Shown here piece by piece: positions 26,779 to 41,345 of a stretch of DNA of 64,000 nt. Source of the stretch: Hyperoplus lanceolatus. Lineage: Eukaryota > Chordata > Actinopteri > Uranoscopiformes > Ammodytidae. Below the pieces are notes generated by a model, which saw nothing but the letters and a program-made list of their open reading frames with translations, did not search any database and was not told the origin of the DNA. Location of the stretch: the NCBI GenBank assembly GCA_026929865.2, contig CM049416.1:11023501-11087500 (forward strand). Reading direction: 5' to 3'. Each line of letters opens with the position of its first letter. The first letter of the stretch is position 1. The position numbers and the translations under genes were made by a program.

Positions 26779-27054
26779 AGGTGGAGTCAGCAATTCTGTC
26801 TCCTCACGATCTGGTATATAGGCTTCAAATCTGGTGTAAATACCCAGCCTAGACTCTGTAAATGGGCATGTTGCTAGCTAAGGCGGGCCCTCTTTGTTTA
26901 TTTGGCTTTATTTACATCCTAGTTTACAGAGCCTAGTCTGTGTAATAACTCCAGTTTTTGTTTTCAGCGCACAGTATGGACAGGTAGAGGATTGTGAGGA
27001 GATATTCATTGATTTTGACAACAAGCATTCTACAGAATCACTGACTCCAACTTT
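26779..27054. mobile_element. TTAA-flanked MITE, family AGGTGGAGTCAGC
   Basis: The left end AGGTGGAGTCAGCAATTCTG and the right end CAGAATCACTGACTCCAACT form imperfect inverted repeats. TTAA is present at 26775-26778 and 27055-27058. Length is about 276 bp and no coding content is seen. It starts only 64 bp after the previous MITE. Confidence 0.7.
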
Positions 27055-27058
27055 TTAA

Positions 27059-30000
27059 GGAGAAGCATCCTGACGATACCAATATGTCCTAGCCAGAGGG
27101 CGAGGTGTGGGCACATTGCTGTCTTGCTTTAAAGAGATTTTTTTGACTTTTGAAGGGAGAGCTGGTGTGGTGTGGAGGCACTGACAGTGAACACGGAACA
27201 AGACCTGTGAAGACGAAGATTGCGGTGACAAAGTGTATTATTCTAGGCAAAGCTTCTCCGAAATCCATTTGAACGCCCACTCAGACACCTACAGGGGGGG
27301 GGGAGGGGGCAGGCTCATCCATAGCCAGATCAGGTACAGCGCTCAATCCAATACCTGCTGCTTGGAATGGATGGCGGCAGATTCCTGTGCCGAAACCCGC
27401 TATTATCAAAGAGAAATGGAGAGGGGGACAGCGAGAGATGGAGGGATAAACAAAAGAGCGGCCAGGGTATAAGGGATGACAGCAAGAGAGAGCAAAGAAT
27501 GGGAGGGTGTGAAGCAGGGGGTGAGGAGGAGAGAAAGATTAGTCGATACTGAAAAGGGGAGGGGGGGACTGGAATTTAATTGGAGAACTGCAAAAGAAAA
27601 CAGCAATATAAAACCCAATTCTTTTTGTCGTCATTTTTGAGGTTTAAAACGTTATAATCTTCTCATTTATTGAAAATTCTAACTTTTTGATCTACGAAAT
27701 CTAGTATTGCAGATCGAAAAGGGAAATTTCTTCTACTGCAAAGCCAGAAGCTAAGGAATGAATGATTAATGTAACACAGCTACTTACCACAGAGTTACTA
27801 CTTTACTGTATATGTCCTTTGTATGACACGCTGGCTGGGGCTATATAGATGTATTGGAAAAGGGGATTAGAAAAATGGTACTGCATGTGTTTATCCTGAC
27901 CTCAGGCTCCCAATGGCTTGATCATCACACTTTTGCTGTCTGAACAAACTGAACCACTTTCCACAGACTTGATAAACCAAAAAAAGACACCCACACAGCC
28001 ACTTTGACAGAGAGAAGCTCTGGTATTAGCCGCGTTCCCTTTGCGGTGCTTTGCTTTAATCTGTGTTTGGACAACTGTCTCTCCCAAGTTCAGGTAGTGG
28101 CTTACACCGCTGAACGAAGTGGATCAAATGAAAGGGGGACAATTTGAATGAATTTTTGTACTGAGCACTCCTTTTTTTTCTTGGCGCATTTGGTCCCAAG
28201 TGCATCTTATCCAGGGGGCCTTTTTTAGTGAAGGAAGATATAAATGGGAGCATTAGCTTGAATCTGTCTTTCTGTGTCTTTATGCAAGGCAAGGAAGGGC
28301 GGGGTCTCTTTTTATTTTCCTGTCCGTCTCTCTCTCTCTCTCTCTCTCTCTTTCTGAGTTGCAATCCTTTTTTCTTTTTCTCCAAGCCCTCCCAATCCTT
28401 TCCCCTCGACTGCCCATGTCACATGGGATTATGGCCACAAACACCACTGGATGTTTTTGTCGCAGAAAGACACTTGGAAGGAAAAATACTCATGCTCATG
28501 CTTTTCCCCTGGTTTGCATGTGGAGACAGCAGATTTTAATGTTCCCCTTTTTTTTAGAGCTTGAGCGTGATGGGACACTCCTAAAGCAATTCCGTTTGCA
28601 TGTTGATGGAAATGTCCACGTTGCATTTCTAGCGCTATAAAGAAATAGGCCACCTGATCGTTGTGTCTCAGGAAATCTAACAAGGATCCCAGGAAGCTAA
28701 AGATAGCAATGGGTGGATTGGAGATTATAAAGTTGCGATGCGGCTTGCGTGCCAGACGACAAAAAAAAGACCACAGACAAGGTTTTGTTTTTTCCGCTAA
28801 CAAATGCAGCCCACGGAATATAAAAAGGCCTTAATACTTCATCAGGCTCGTCTCCTAACAATACACTGGCTTGTTTTTCCATCTGAGAGGGCATCGACTA
28901 CAAGTACACAAAGCCGTATGTACGAGCAGTGGAAGACAAATAAACATTGCATGTGCAGCTCACAAGAAAATCCACAGGGAGAAAGATGATGAGAAAAAGT
29001 TCTTCAAAGGCTGTTCTGTCTTCTCCCTAGCTCGCCAGGGCTCCAACGGGAGTTTGAGCTCAGTGTAAAACAGTAAAGGGACTATTGTTAACAGTGGCTT
29101 AGCCGTTTCAAAAGTACCAGGGGAAAAAAACAGGACAAATCCAAGGAAAGAAATAGAATAATGTGAATCCAATAATTGAGCGATGCAATTTATGGAGACG
29201 TGTTTGATTGTGGGACAATATGAAGTGTTTAAAGCCAGAGATTTCAAGCCCGCACTTCTGTCCTGCATTGGTATACTCATTTAAATGTAAGTATTATTGT
29301 CGAGTAACCACAGTAACGGACAAAAACAAATAAAAAGAATGAATGGCATTTTTGGCCTGCCAGCAACAGATACATAAGTTATGGAATAATGGAGGGGTAT
29401 ATTAATGGTGTCCTAATTAGCCTCAATGCTTTGAATACTTCATCAGCAATCCTTTTAACAAAATCCCTGATGTGTACATTTTCAATATGGAGAGTGCTCT
29501 CCCCTCTCTCTCCCTCTTTCCTTCTCTGTCTACAGTGCTCGTTCTAAATTGAAGCACGGCTTAGTCACTGATTGGCTTAGAGCGTAGAATTAGCTTGCAT
29601 CTCTTCGTTGCCACAATGACTTATTTACACTCAAATAACAAGAAAACGACAGGCGCGCTTTATTACGTTTGGCAGCCCCCGAGAGCTCGATGTCTGTCAT
29701 TCATTTGTCATATCATTTAACACAAATGTGACATACCGTCTTATGATAGGTTGGAGACAGCGTTGCCAGTTTCGGACAAAAAGCTGTATATTCGGTCCCA
29801 ATGGTCTTAACCACTACATCATCCCTAGACACATAAACATACTTGTACATTGGCTTTTGGCTGGTGTATAAAGTTCTCAAACCCGAATATGTGCTGTCAA
29901 AGGCGGAAAAGCAAAAGGCCAAGCCCTGAGATTGTACAGGCCGATTCAATTACTCCAGGGCCGTTGTCTAATGGAGAATGAACTAACCAGGGAAGGGGTT

Positions 30001-30202
30001 ACTTTGAGATGGCTCTGCTGACTACTGCCTCTTGTCTACATGATCTAATTTACTAAGACACACAGCTATTGATTGGCCTCTGCGTGCCAACGGAGGGAAA
30101 AACCTTTTTAGATGCACTTTTGCAGTTTGCCATCTGGCAGAGGCTGAATAATAAGCTAAAGGCGAGCTGGCATAAACATTAAGGGGACATGCAAACACCC
30201 AT

Positions 30203-30245
<43 letters not shown>

Positions 30246-31065
30246 ACGCCTTTGCATGCGTGTAGTTGTGCACATGGTGCAAGGCAATTCTCTTATCTCT
30301 TTTAGCCATGGTGACCTTCGGCTACATGGGTCAATAGGCACAATCAATGGCATCAACTGTGAGAAAAGAGAGGGAGTGAAAAGAATGCATTTCTATAACC
30401 ACGACTTCTCTTATCCATGGTTGAATAAGAGGGTCAAAGGGCGAGCACTAGCAACTTAACCCTATGCACGACACTGTTGTTCTTACTGTCTCTCTCTCCT
30501 GCACACCACCCCTTTCCTCCCCTACCCATTTCTAGCTCAAAGCTGTGTGGACACAACAGCCTTATCTAGCGCTGCCTTGCTGTCAGCGAGAGTGGTCTAT
30601 TTTGGGCTTTATCTCGAAGCAGAGGGCCCGGTCAGAGTCGTGGGTCTGAAGCCAGAGCTTATGCACAGGGAGATAAGACAGACAGGGACAGTGTAACCCG
30701 CGTGTCTGTGGTCAGGGTGGGAATGCACAGAGCCTGCTCCGACAATCAAGCAGCTTCCTCTCTGCGCTCAATGGATCGGATCAGAATCACACAGCCGTGG
30801 AGGCAGGCTTACAAGTGTCTCTAAAGGCACGGCCTGTTTGAAAAGGTTAACGAAAGGTTTTTTGGAGTCTGAAGGTGTAGTCTGTCAAAGTGTTAAACTG
30901 TGATAGAGAGTTGAATGCGGATCTGGATGCAGGCATACTACTTTCTAATATGTTGTTGCAGAGTATGGACCATAGTGACACATTAAGCATTGTATCATGA
31001 CTTCCCCATAGAAAAGTTGTGTATAATATATAGTCCTACTGTATACTGTCGTGACATGACGCCAC
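27059..31065. other. Intergenic, candidate conserved noncoding DNA, no gene seen
   Basis: Mostly unique-looking. A G run is at 27294-27308, purine-rich text at 27410-27570, a TC run at 28327-28352 and the CA run at 30204-30247. The block 29386-29490, with CCTAATTAGCC and other AT-rich homeodomain-like motifs, is non-repetitive and might be regulatory. No exon is supported. Confidence 0.45.
30204..30247. repeat. (CA)n microsatellite
   Basis: CA run of about 18 perfect units plus a short interrupted tail. Confidence 0.93.
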
Positions 31066-31152
31066 TCCCTCTGTTCGCTGATTGGACCGGCAAAGGCCGA
31101 AAGGAAAATTTAAAATTGAGCGGAAGTACGTAGGCAGGCGGAGCCAGGCTGA
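31066..31152 (-). repeat. Terminal fragment of the hAT-like family, inverted
   Basis: In reverse complement this reads AGCCTGGCTCCGCCTGCCTA, then ACTTCCGCTCAA and a CCAATCAGCG block, in the same order as the left end of the element at 8263-8883. Only about 85 bp remains, and no duplication could be found. Confidence 0.65.
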
Positions 31153-33802
31153 TCAAGGGTGATATTGGGTAGCGCGGTTGGATTGAAGCGAGAAGACTTT
31201 TCTCTACCTCCGAAGAATTTCAAGTGGTAAAGCTGCTGCCATTATCAATGTGGAGGTGGATAAGCGCTGTGAGGGGAAAAAGCAGCGCAGCAGGAGTAAT
31301 TAAAGAGACGAGGCTGGGCATAGGGTCGCTCGGGGAAGCCAAATCGCTAAATACTAGAAGACCAAATGAACAATATAGGCATTCCCATACAAGCCTATAG
31401 CAAAATATACACTGAGTGCAAGACCAGCATGTATCACACAACATTAATACAGCATGGAGGTCCGTGCAATGATTTTATGCTAATGATGTACAGGGCAGCA
31501 GCTTCAATCTGGACCTGGCTGCCAAGCAAGAAAAGAGAAGTAGGGGCCAAGTCAAAGAGAGAGAGAGAAGTCCATGGAGACAGTCCAGGCAGCCTCAGCT
31601 CATAGCTTGCACAACACAATGCAGTGAGACTGCAGATGAGAATAGGTCTGAGAGGAAGATAGAGAGGGATAGAAAGCAGATGAGACTAGTCAGAAATACT
31701 CAAGCTCTCCCACTCACTGATCGACACCCCACCACCCCGCCTGACAGTTTCATTTTCAAAGCCATTGTGTGCCGGCGTGCCAATGCGCATTATCAACCGC
31801 ATGCCTGTTTAAGTATCAGCCATGCTCTCTTAATGAAAACCCCATCAGCAGCATAGGACAGGAGCAGAATGCCAACCCGGGGGCTTTTTGAGATTTATTT
31901 TATTCTTATTTTTTTTTTACTTTGATTACCCTTTCCTGTGACTGAATGGTAGCAGACATAATTCAGTTCTGCTCCATGCCATGTATTAAAAGCCAGAGTT
32001 ATTGCACCGTAAGCCAACATGACATCTCCCTTTGTCTGTGCTGTGCTCGCAATACCGCCAAGGATTTTTTATTTATTTATTTTTTATCACCGAAATTGGT
32101 AGCTGCTGTTGTTTCAGTTCAGATGACTCAATTATGCATGGGCTGTATTTTCAGTGTTTGCTCAGTGGGGTTCGGGTAAGGGCAGACGGCTTACAATCCG
32201 AAAGCATATAAAGAACTGGCCGTTCTGACTCCTTATTGAAGCACTTCAGGTGTAGCAAGTACCAAACAGGAGCACTCGAGCGTAAACTGCCGAATTTAGC
32301 CGCGGGTCCAATATTTATTCTATCAGTCTTTAATATGCTGTAAAACAAAACCACAACGCTGTGTAACTCTAGTTATACCTCACGGTTAGACTCAGTTGAA
32401 GAGACAGGCTGTGGAAAAAAAAGTCTACTCGCGCTATGGGACCTTGCTTTCCAGTTCAACTAAGCCGAGTGGGTCCAATTTAAACACAATTAAAAGTAAA
32501 AAATTCTTACCAAAACCCCCCATTATAATGATCGATTACTCCTGCAGTGTTCCTTTAATTAAACTACAGTGACTTGTGCTATTACCCTTTTCCCCCACTT
32601 GTCTGTCGGGATGAAGCAATGCAGCTACAGGTCCTAAGACCTGCTGTCTGAAACAGCTGTTTAGCTGTCTGAAGTCTTCCCCCAAAGGTTTCAGTTCAGT
32701 GACAACATTGGCAAAGGGATGCACTTTTGCTGTGAAAAGCCTGTCACTGTTGCTGCCTCTTTTACCAGTAAGTGTGACGGTAGGTTAGCATTTCTTCATT
32801 TGGGATTTTTTCTTTGACTCCTTTAGGCAAACTGTCATGTACATTAGTGCAGGACATGCACAGCTACGGTGGATCAGATTTAAGTCAGGGTTCAACGTTT
32901 TTTCCTTTACATAAAAAGGCCTTAATTTTTCACTCCATTCTCACATCCAATTCTCAAAGAAGAATTTGATATTTTTCATGTAAGGCCTTGTCCAATTTAA
33001 AGATACAGTATGTAACAAATGTATTTACCACTTTGTAAGGAGCAGGAGACGATCCCAAAAGAAATATTTAAAAATCTCATGTAAGGCATTTTGAAACGGT
33101 ACAATGGCAAAACAAAACACTAAGCAGATTGATATGTTTGGACAAAAAGTGAATTAAGTATCTATTAGTTACTATTGGCCGCGATACATTTATTCTAGTC
33201 TGCACAGGAGTGTAATGATGAAGTGAAGTTAGTTGGCCTTAAAACTGGCAATTGAACCAAATCGTACGAAACACACGTAAACAAACCGATAGACTGCCAT
33301 CTTGGGTTCATTCATGGCTCAGTTTCTATACTTAGCAACAACAATTGCCATGTGCACGTTGAAGTCATGATGTGTGCGTTTCCCAAAAGCTCTATCTTCA
33401 TGAAAACAGGCAGAACTCCACCCTGGAGGTTGTTTTCCAAATACTCTATTATCAATGATCTCAAACACAGTTTCCACAGGTCTGTATCTGGATGGCAGGC
33501 TGAAATGCGGGAGAATATACTATGTTTGAAAACTGAATTGCTTTGCCTTCAGTTTAGGCTGATTTACCAAGGACATGCTTAATTTCAGCAATAGGCCATG
33601 CTAATGCATATGATATTTATATCTGAAAGCTTCCATGTTGAGCCGCAGTTGTCTTTATTAAGCCACTGTGCAAGACCACTTGGGACCGGTTGCACATCAA
33701 TTTGGAATCCGTCTTTACCAAGCTGAGCCCTTAATCCCATGTTTGCAATGGAAAGGACTTGCTGTTGTGCTTTTCCCACAGCGCGTGGTGCTTTGAAAAT
33801 AG

Positions 33803-33806
33803 TATA

Positions 33807-33847
<41 letters not shown>
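33803..33847. repeat. AT microsatellite
   Basis: TA run with one TG interruption near 33811. Confidence 0.92.
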
Positions 33848-33849
<2 letters not shown>

Positions 33850-36800
33850 TATATGCTCCAAACTGCTGTTCAATTGTTGCTAAGCAACAACAAGAGTCTA
33901 GAGACCAACATTTCTCCTGCTTGGTGCTGCTAGCTTAAAAACAGTTCCCTTGAGGACCCTGGAAAACCTTGGAATGTTGCCCGAGTGAATATTAGTTGTT
34001 AAGGGTTTAAACACACCTCCTTATTCACTTTAAGTAGCAGTCACAAGGGATTCAATTATGCACCTTTCTCCATTATGAACTGGTTATAAACACTTGACGT
34101 TCCAGGTCCATTGACAACTATGTGAAATAAAAGGATTTCTAGTACCAGATTCAAGTGTTTTTGATCTTTTCCAACTGATCGCTGATGCAACATGTTTCCG
34201 ATGCAACCGCAGACTGAAGCTTTATCCGCGGGACACTCCTACGTTGTTAAGCGTGTATCATCCAGTCACCTCCATGTCAGGGAACAATGAGATCAGAGCT
34301 CTGGATGAGTAGGTAATCATATCAGTGACACACCATAGCTCTCAGCTGCTGATGGAACTGATTATATTAATACTACAATCCGCTCAGTGTTTTGTGTAAT
34401 GTCTCTCTACGTACACTCAGAGCAGGAATACAGCTATTTAGTACTTCTTGAAGGATAAACAAACTAATAGTCTACATCCCTTAAGGGCTACTTAGGTAAT
34501 TACACCCCACTGCATAAAACAATTAAAGGGAATAGACAAAAAACTCACAATTGTGCCCATTTCAAAAGCTAATTTGTGCAACAGAATTCTCCTGGCTGAA
34601 ACTGAACTGTCATGCAGCGTTCTTGAACTTGACCAAAGTATTAGACATACAAATGAGACGACTAGTTAAAAGTGTAATCGGTAGGCTCTGCCACATAGCA
34701 CCACACTAGAACTTAAGTCACATTCCTATGTTCTTCTATCCATACACACAATGATCAGCCTTCAGCTGTCCATTGTGCTCACTCTTTTACTTTCAACCCC
34801 TCCCAAAAAAACGTCACGTTAGCTTTTTACAGGCTGCTGGCACTAATCTGCTCCAGCGTTCATGGAAATAATTGGAGTGAGTGATCGGAATATCTGATTT
34901 GATTTATCCAGGGAGAGCTCTTGACCCTTGAGATGCAGTGAAGCTGCAGCCGCTGTTTGCAGCCACGGAGATGTCTCAATTAACTGCCAATAAAAGGGCC
35001 TGTTATACGAAATATAACTAAACTCAGTTCGAAATAGTCCGGCATTTTGGTTCATTAAATTCTATCTCCACACCGTGGCAACTCACAAAGAGACATTTTT
35101 GATTTTAATTGAGTTTTAACGAAGGGAACAGAAAAGCGAAAACAATTTCTCAATGATTATTTGCATAAAGTCTTAAGCGATAAAAGAGCATACATAAAGA
35201 GGAAAAGCATACCAAGATCAAGAACAGGCTTAACATGAAAATGTGTTGAGTCACATGTTGTGCCTGAACAATTCCCCCACACACTGGAGAAGATATGGTT
35301 TGCTTTCATCCCAGCCAGGAGTCTCTGCTGCCTTCAAAATCTACTTTGATCCATAATGCAAAAATGTATGGCCTCAAGCTGTTAATGCACCAGTTTAAAG
35401 TAAGGTGAGATCTACAGAGGTTGACAGTTATTCATTGTCTTCCAAACCTCCATGGCAGTTTGACTCTATTAGGTTGGCAGCATGTTCCAGACCAGATTAA
35501 ATCACAGCTGGCAGTTTTGCAAGCACAACATTTACCCTCAGGATAAATTAAGATCCATCTTATTATATCTTGAAAAGAAGCATGGATATGTTCAGTTATT
35601 TTCTAGCAATGACTTATATTCATATGAGCACAGTTTTGGCTTGTTTTGAGGAATATGCAATTACTTTCTCATTTGCACTTTTAAAGACTGCAACATATCC
35701 TTCATTACTGTCAGTTTACTTACATACTGTGGTACCATAGGGTGTGCTGGTATTTGTTCAAACCATAACCAGCAGCAGTTGAAGACTTAAGAGCCTAAAA
35801 ATGTATTAGATAATAAGGTATTACGAAATACAAAGTTGTATTAATGAATATATGAAAAAAATATACATATCTTAAATAAGAAATTATGAAATTGTTTGAT
35901 ACATTTGTAAACCTGCTTGTTATGAAATGTTATTTCGTCTGGCTTCTTTTCAAAATAAAAGTTCAATACATTGTTTTTGGCCCAATCCTCAGGCTTTCAT
36001 GTCATTCCGATTTGAAGCAACAGCCAATCCTTGAGCTCGTTTGACAGATAAAGATGATGAAAAGTGGTATAATGAAATGAAACAACCATTGGAATCTTAT
36101 TTCAAAGGGGCATTGAAATCAAACTTGCATCATAAATATTATATATGTATCTTTAGGATTCATGGTGTTTTAGTAATTTATTAACTTAACACTTAATGTC
36201 TCTGTAGATGTCAAGTCTGAGTTAGTTTGATATAACCAGGTAGCTGAATGAACATGATTCTTCAGTGATGATTACTAATAGCAACAAGGTACAACTGATT
36301 GTGATACAAAGATGAAAGCCCTTGCTGAATTATTGATTGTGCGTATTTAGCAAGGAATTATGATGCTGCCCTTCCTCTTAAATAACAGACAATGTTTGTT
36401 ATAACCATTACTGCGTTCCCTGTGAGCACTAGAGATTTATTTTGATGAAATAAAAGGTCCTACATTTTGAAAAACTAATATAACTGATAACCAATTGGAA
36501 CACATACAAAAACAAACGCTAGCCTGGCCTGAACTGTTGGATTGAGAAGAATATATATTCACTTAGCTCTTCCTGGTATAAAACAATATGCATGTATCCA
36601 TCTAAGTGTATCCTTGGATGTCACAAAAGCTGCAGTCTGTCCCAACATGCTTTTTTCTTGTTTACCCAGTACACAATGTGCTTTTGCTTATACCAAACCC
36701 GGCTACGCATGCATGGCTCTCTAACAAGAGTTATGTAACGCTTGATTACAGCGCAGCGATCTGATGTACAAACAATGCATTCCCTCTATGTCAAGTTGTT

Positions 36801-37792
36801 ACCATGCTAACTTAATCATGAAGATGTGATTTGTTTATGTGCCTTGCAGGGCAGAAAAAACCTGTCAAGAAAACCCTTTTTAAGAGTTATTTCCGAAACA
36901 TCTCACGTTCAAAAAAGTTAAAATAATGTAACACATTAGGCTGTAGAGAGAGGATTGAGCCGTTTTGGGGCAAGTTTGTTTGGAGTTCCATCTTCCAAGA
37001 ACTAATCTTAGACTGAAGAAGTGCATGTGGGAGAGATGGAGAGGCGGATGTCTTTTTCGTCAGCTGGTCTGCCTGAGTGTTCCTATTTCACAGCCTGGCA
37101 TCTTCAGTCTTCATGCAAAATTAAGATCTACACAAGCCATGTAAGGTCCTTCTTCCCACTTCAAGAGACCCAAAAAAAAGACCCCTTGTCTGTGTATCTA
37201 TAGGAAGTATGTGGATGGGGAAAGGCTAAGCAGTGAAACGGAGCGTCATTTTAACTCTAGTGGATGATTGATTTATCTAAAAAAACAAATCACAAGGGAG
37301 GTGATGTGCAGTCCACCTCACTGCACTTAAAGCCACTGTAAAACCAAATTCACAAAATCCTTATAACTATGTCATTTGACGAATTAATAGTAAGCTTCCG
37401 AAAAGAGTAAGGCATTTTTTGTCAATCCAAATGAAAGATATTGTCATTTAAGTTTGAAGTTGAGAGAAATTCGATTTAGATGATGGCGGGCTACGCTCTG
37501 GTTCCTATGACTCATTTTGAACCAATCACGACAGTTCTTTGCCTGAACATTCTATACAAATTCCATCACTGAGTAACTGAATTCTATAAGCATAAGAATG
37601 CAGGGGCCTGAAATTTTAGAAAATTCTTGGTTCACATTTACTATATAATCCAATTATAGAATTGCATAATTGCGAAATCAGCAATGTATGAATAGAATAA
37701 CCTCAGCAGGAAAGAACTATTCATTGCATTTTACATTTCAGGCGTGTACAGCAAAAGGCTAACATCAACAGATCAGGCTTCAATCAAGGTCC

Positions 37793-37796
<4 letters not shown>

Positions 37797-37826
<30 letters not shown>
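37797..37826. repeat. (AC)15 microsatellite
   Basis: Uninterrupted CA run of 30 bp. Confidence 0.93.
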
Positions 37827-37827
<1 letters not shown>

Positions 37828-40800
37828 TTCAAACTAAGATCCAGTAGTGTTGGGATGTATCTGGGTTGCAGGTAGTATGTGGTTGGAGGAATGGCTGCAG
37901 CAGTGATTCAGAAAGTTTTTTCGCAGCACTGCACTGTGAGGAGCCATGCGCTGTTGTTGATGACTAATGATGATGGCTCAGGCACTGCTTCGCCCAAGGC
38001 CCTTTTCCTTCTGATTCAAGACTATTCCGCTTGCTCTCCTTCCAGAGAGACGCAAAGTGCGTGGGAGTATTCAGTGCACGGGTTAGTAGGCATACCTCAT
38101 CACAATTAATATGCGCTACTTGTTTACACGGTAGAAATCGCCTTCTAAGATACACCAGGCCTTGTATATGTTTGTGTATAATGCAAATCAGGCACATTCG
38201 ACATCCATGGTAAATACACAATAAACCGTGTGACACCAGCGATGACTAATACAGCTCGCCCTTTGTGTGAACCGGAGTCTGGTATATATATATAAGCCTA
38301 TAAGTTGTGGAAATACCAACAGTGTAATCACTCTCCGAGAAGAAAGCTATTATATCTATGTAGCAAATATAATTCTTCAAGAGGAAAACATTTAATCCCT
38401 TGGACAAAGATGAAAGAAAATTGCTTTTTTCTCCCCCCACTGCGCTGACATGTTTAGAGTAGGAAGAAACATTTTCTTGGCCCAACTCACTTTAAGGGTT
38501 TTTGATTAAAATGAAAAAGGCAGTGAGAACTTTTTAAACAAACGCAACTTAGAAGTGTGGAACCGCTGATTCAGTTGGAGAAGTTGCCTGTGTGTATACA
38601 TGCATCCACAGGAAAGTTCAAGTAAGGAGTGGTCTGAAGGGGAATGGAGTCTCACCTATAAACTCAATCTCGCCATGAAAATGTTACAGCCTAAAAAAAG
38701 ATGAACACATTCAAATAATGACTATGGCAAAATAAAATCCTTATCCAGCACAACAAAATACCTGATAATTTTTTTGTTGTGCAGTGCAGAAAATGTCTGA
38801 TTTGCTACAGCAGGTTATATCTATAATTAGCACAAAAGAAAGGATGAGTCATCCCCCCGTCCCCCACACACATTAGAAGAGAACAGAGACATTGTCTGAG
38901 GCAAATGTACTTTTTCCGCAAATGATAGCAAACAAAAATACGTCCATCTCGACGAGCCATTAAGTCCTGCACTCAGAGACCAAACACAGCCAGTGGGGAT
39001 GATGATGATGTAACCGTTTGTTGTATCATTTGGCATTTCCAAGGCAACTTCATTTAGAAAGATTTCCCCTGGAAGCCATCTGTCTTCTTTGCAAGAAAAC
39101 TCCTCAAAGGAAATTACAGTGCATTGCAAACATGCTAATGAGCCTATCTCTTTCTGGAAGCACTGCTGTAACAACAACAAGAAGAAGAAAGGAAAGGATA
39201 AAACAACAAATTGACGACAGAAGTGCAGGTGACTGACACCACTATCCGTCAAGTTCAGGTATCATCAATCAACGCACGCCATCAACGCTGCGTGACAAAT
39301 TAAGATGGATGCCAGAAATGTGTTTGCATCATCGCATTGATTTTGATCCACAAATGGAGAGTGAATGCAGTGAGTTTTAAAATGTGCAGTCTCAGGTTAG
39401 AAATTGACGCCTCTCGCATTCTCAATGGCCATTTTTTAGTCAGATGTGACTCAAGTACATCCATCCACTACCTGTCAACTATGTAAACACGGTGAAATAA
39501 AAAGTTGCAACGGCCTAATTCTTCCACCACGAGACAGAAAGATGAAGAGTTCAGTTCCGTATTGCGTGTCCCTCTTCTCTACTTATGTCATAAACAACAG
39601 AGGCACATGCACAGAGGAGGAGGAAGAGGGCTATTATGGGCCTAACTCACATGAATGAGATGTTTCCAAAAATAAAGGTGGGGGTGAAAGAAACGGGGGA
39701 AGAAAGAGTGAGAGAGAATGTGCTAAACATGGCTGGAACACAAGAAGACGAGTGGATTAACTCCCTCGTCCTCCCCTTTTTCCAAAAAGCCCTTGGATTC
39801 ATCACAAAACATGCAGAATTAGTGGCAACAAATCGCCCGTATAAGCACCTCAAAACACTTTCCCCAATTGCCACCGTGCAAAGAAAAATTGATACATAAT
39901 TGAAATAATCATGCCTTCCTCAGAACAACATTAGCAGCAGCTGCACAGAGAAAAGCTTTAACCCGAGACCAAGCTTTAATACAGATCTCTGAATGCATAG
40001 ATCATTTCTACATCCAAATCGGCTTCTATCTCTTAAATATTCATTTACTTTGCTCCTCTGGGGGCAAACGTGCCCCCACTGTGAACAGATGTAAGCATTC
40101 GGTTGCATGTTGTAAAAAGTCACCGTAATGTACATGTTTGCTGGCTTTTTTTTTCATCATGACAGATTGCCCTCCGCAAATGCAGCATGGCTACGAGAAT
40201 ATGGTTGTCTCAGCCTCCTTGCTGCGGATCCTAATGCTCTGAAAGCCCCCATAAGCCAGATAGCAGCTTCTGAATATTTTAGTCGGTTAACAAAATGTTT
40301 GCGGTGCCTGCTAGTTTTGTCAGTTTTATCCCACAAGCTTGTTCTAAATTTGAGTACAATAACAGCAGAATAAACGACGGACCAGTCCCACTCAAAGGCG
40401 AAGAGGAATTTTTTTTCAACACACATCCCAGAGAAGAACGCAGACAGTGAGAGAGAATACTTGGCTCAAGATTGTTCAGCCCCCCCCCCCTCCCCCCCCA
40501 CCCGCCTCTCTTAATCTGGAGTATTGAAGAATGCCCGCACAACAACCATCCAAATCGCACTCCTCATCAAGCAGTCAATGGGCCAGTTTGGCAACAAAAC
40601 ACGACAAAGATGATGACGCTGATCGTTTGTCACCCCCAGCGCATTGATTTCCCCCAATCAGGAATCGGACAGCAAGGCACAGTATCATGGGACCCTTTAA
40701 TCTAGGCATGAAAGACACGAGTAATCCATGTCGGAGGATTACTCCCGAACGAGTATACAATCTCTTCAGCATATCCCAACTTTGGTGTATGTGTGCTTAA

Positions 40801-41345
40801 GTAGACCTACCGACCCCACCAATCGTGATCCATCCGTGGCTCCAACACTCATCCTAAAGACTTAACAGCGAAAGGGGACGTGTTTACTTTTGACTCCCAC
40901 CGCAACCAAGGGGATTTAACCGTCAAGAAAACACAACCTATGTAAGCTTACATGCTGACCTGTGCTCCAAAAAACACGCCTCGGCGGCGGACAGTTTTAG
41001 GCGGCTCAAACCATCCTGGTCAAATCTGTAATACAACTACATGTGTATAAACAGCTCAATCCTGGGAAGGTTTACTCCGCACGCACTATGCAAAGTATCT
41101 ACAGATATCAAAGTGTAAAACGTTGTAGTTAATTCTGTGAGCATGGTTTGCATGGCTGAACCAAACTGGGGGGAGATAGCCACAAATATGTAGCCTAAGC
41201 CACTTACAACTCTGCATGTATCCTGCATTTGCGCTGCGGTATTTTCACAAAAGGCTCTTTTAAGGGTTGAACAGAAAAATAATCAACAGTGTAGGCCTTT
41301 ACGTATTGATCTTTACCCGGTCTACTTTGTTTAGTTTCAAGTAGC

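Larger units (their letters stand above)
31153..41345. other. Gene-free stretch, AT-rich
   Basis: About 10 kb without a convincing gene, RNA or complete transposon. Simple repeats are the AT run 33803-33847 and the AC run 37797-37826. Single TTAA-start motifs such as TTAAAGCCACTGTAAAACC at 37327 may be remnants of TTAA-type MITEs, but no partner end was found. Confidence 0.45.

Noticed and set aside
37327..37350. Single TTAAAGCCACTG end, and similar lone ends at 60721, 33000 and 55650
   Set aside because: No inverted partner end was found within a few kb, so I do not call elements there.
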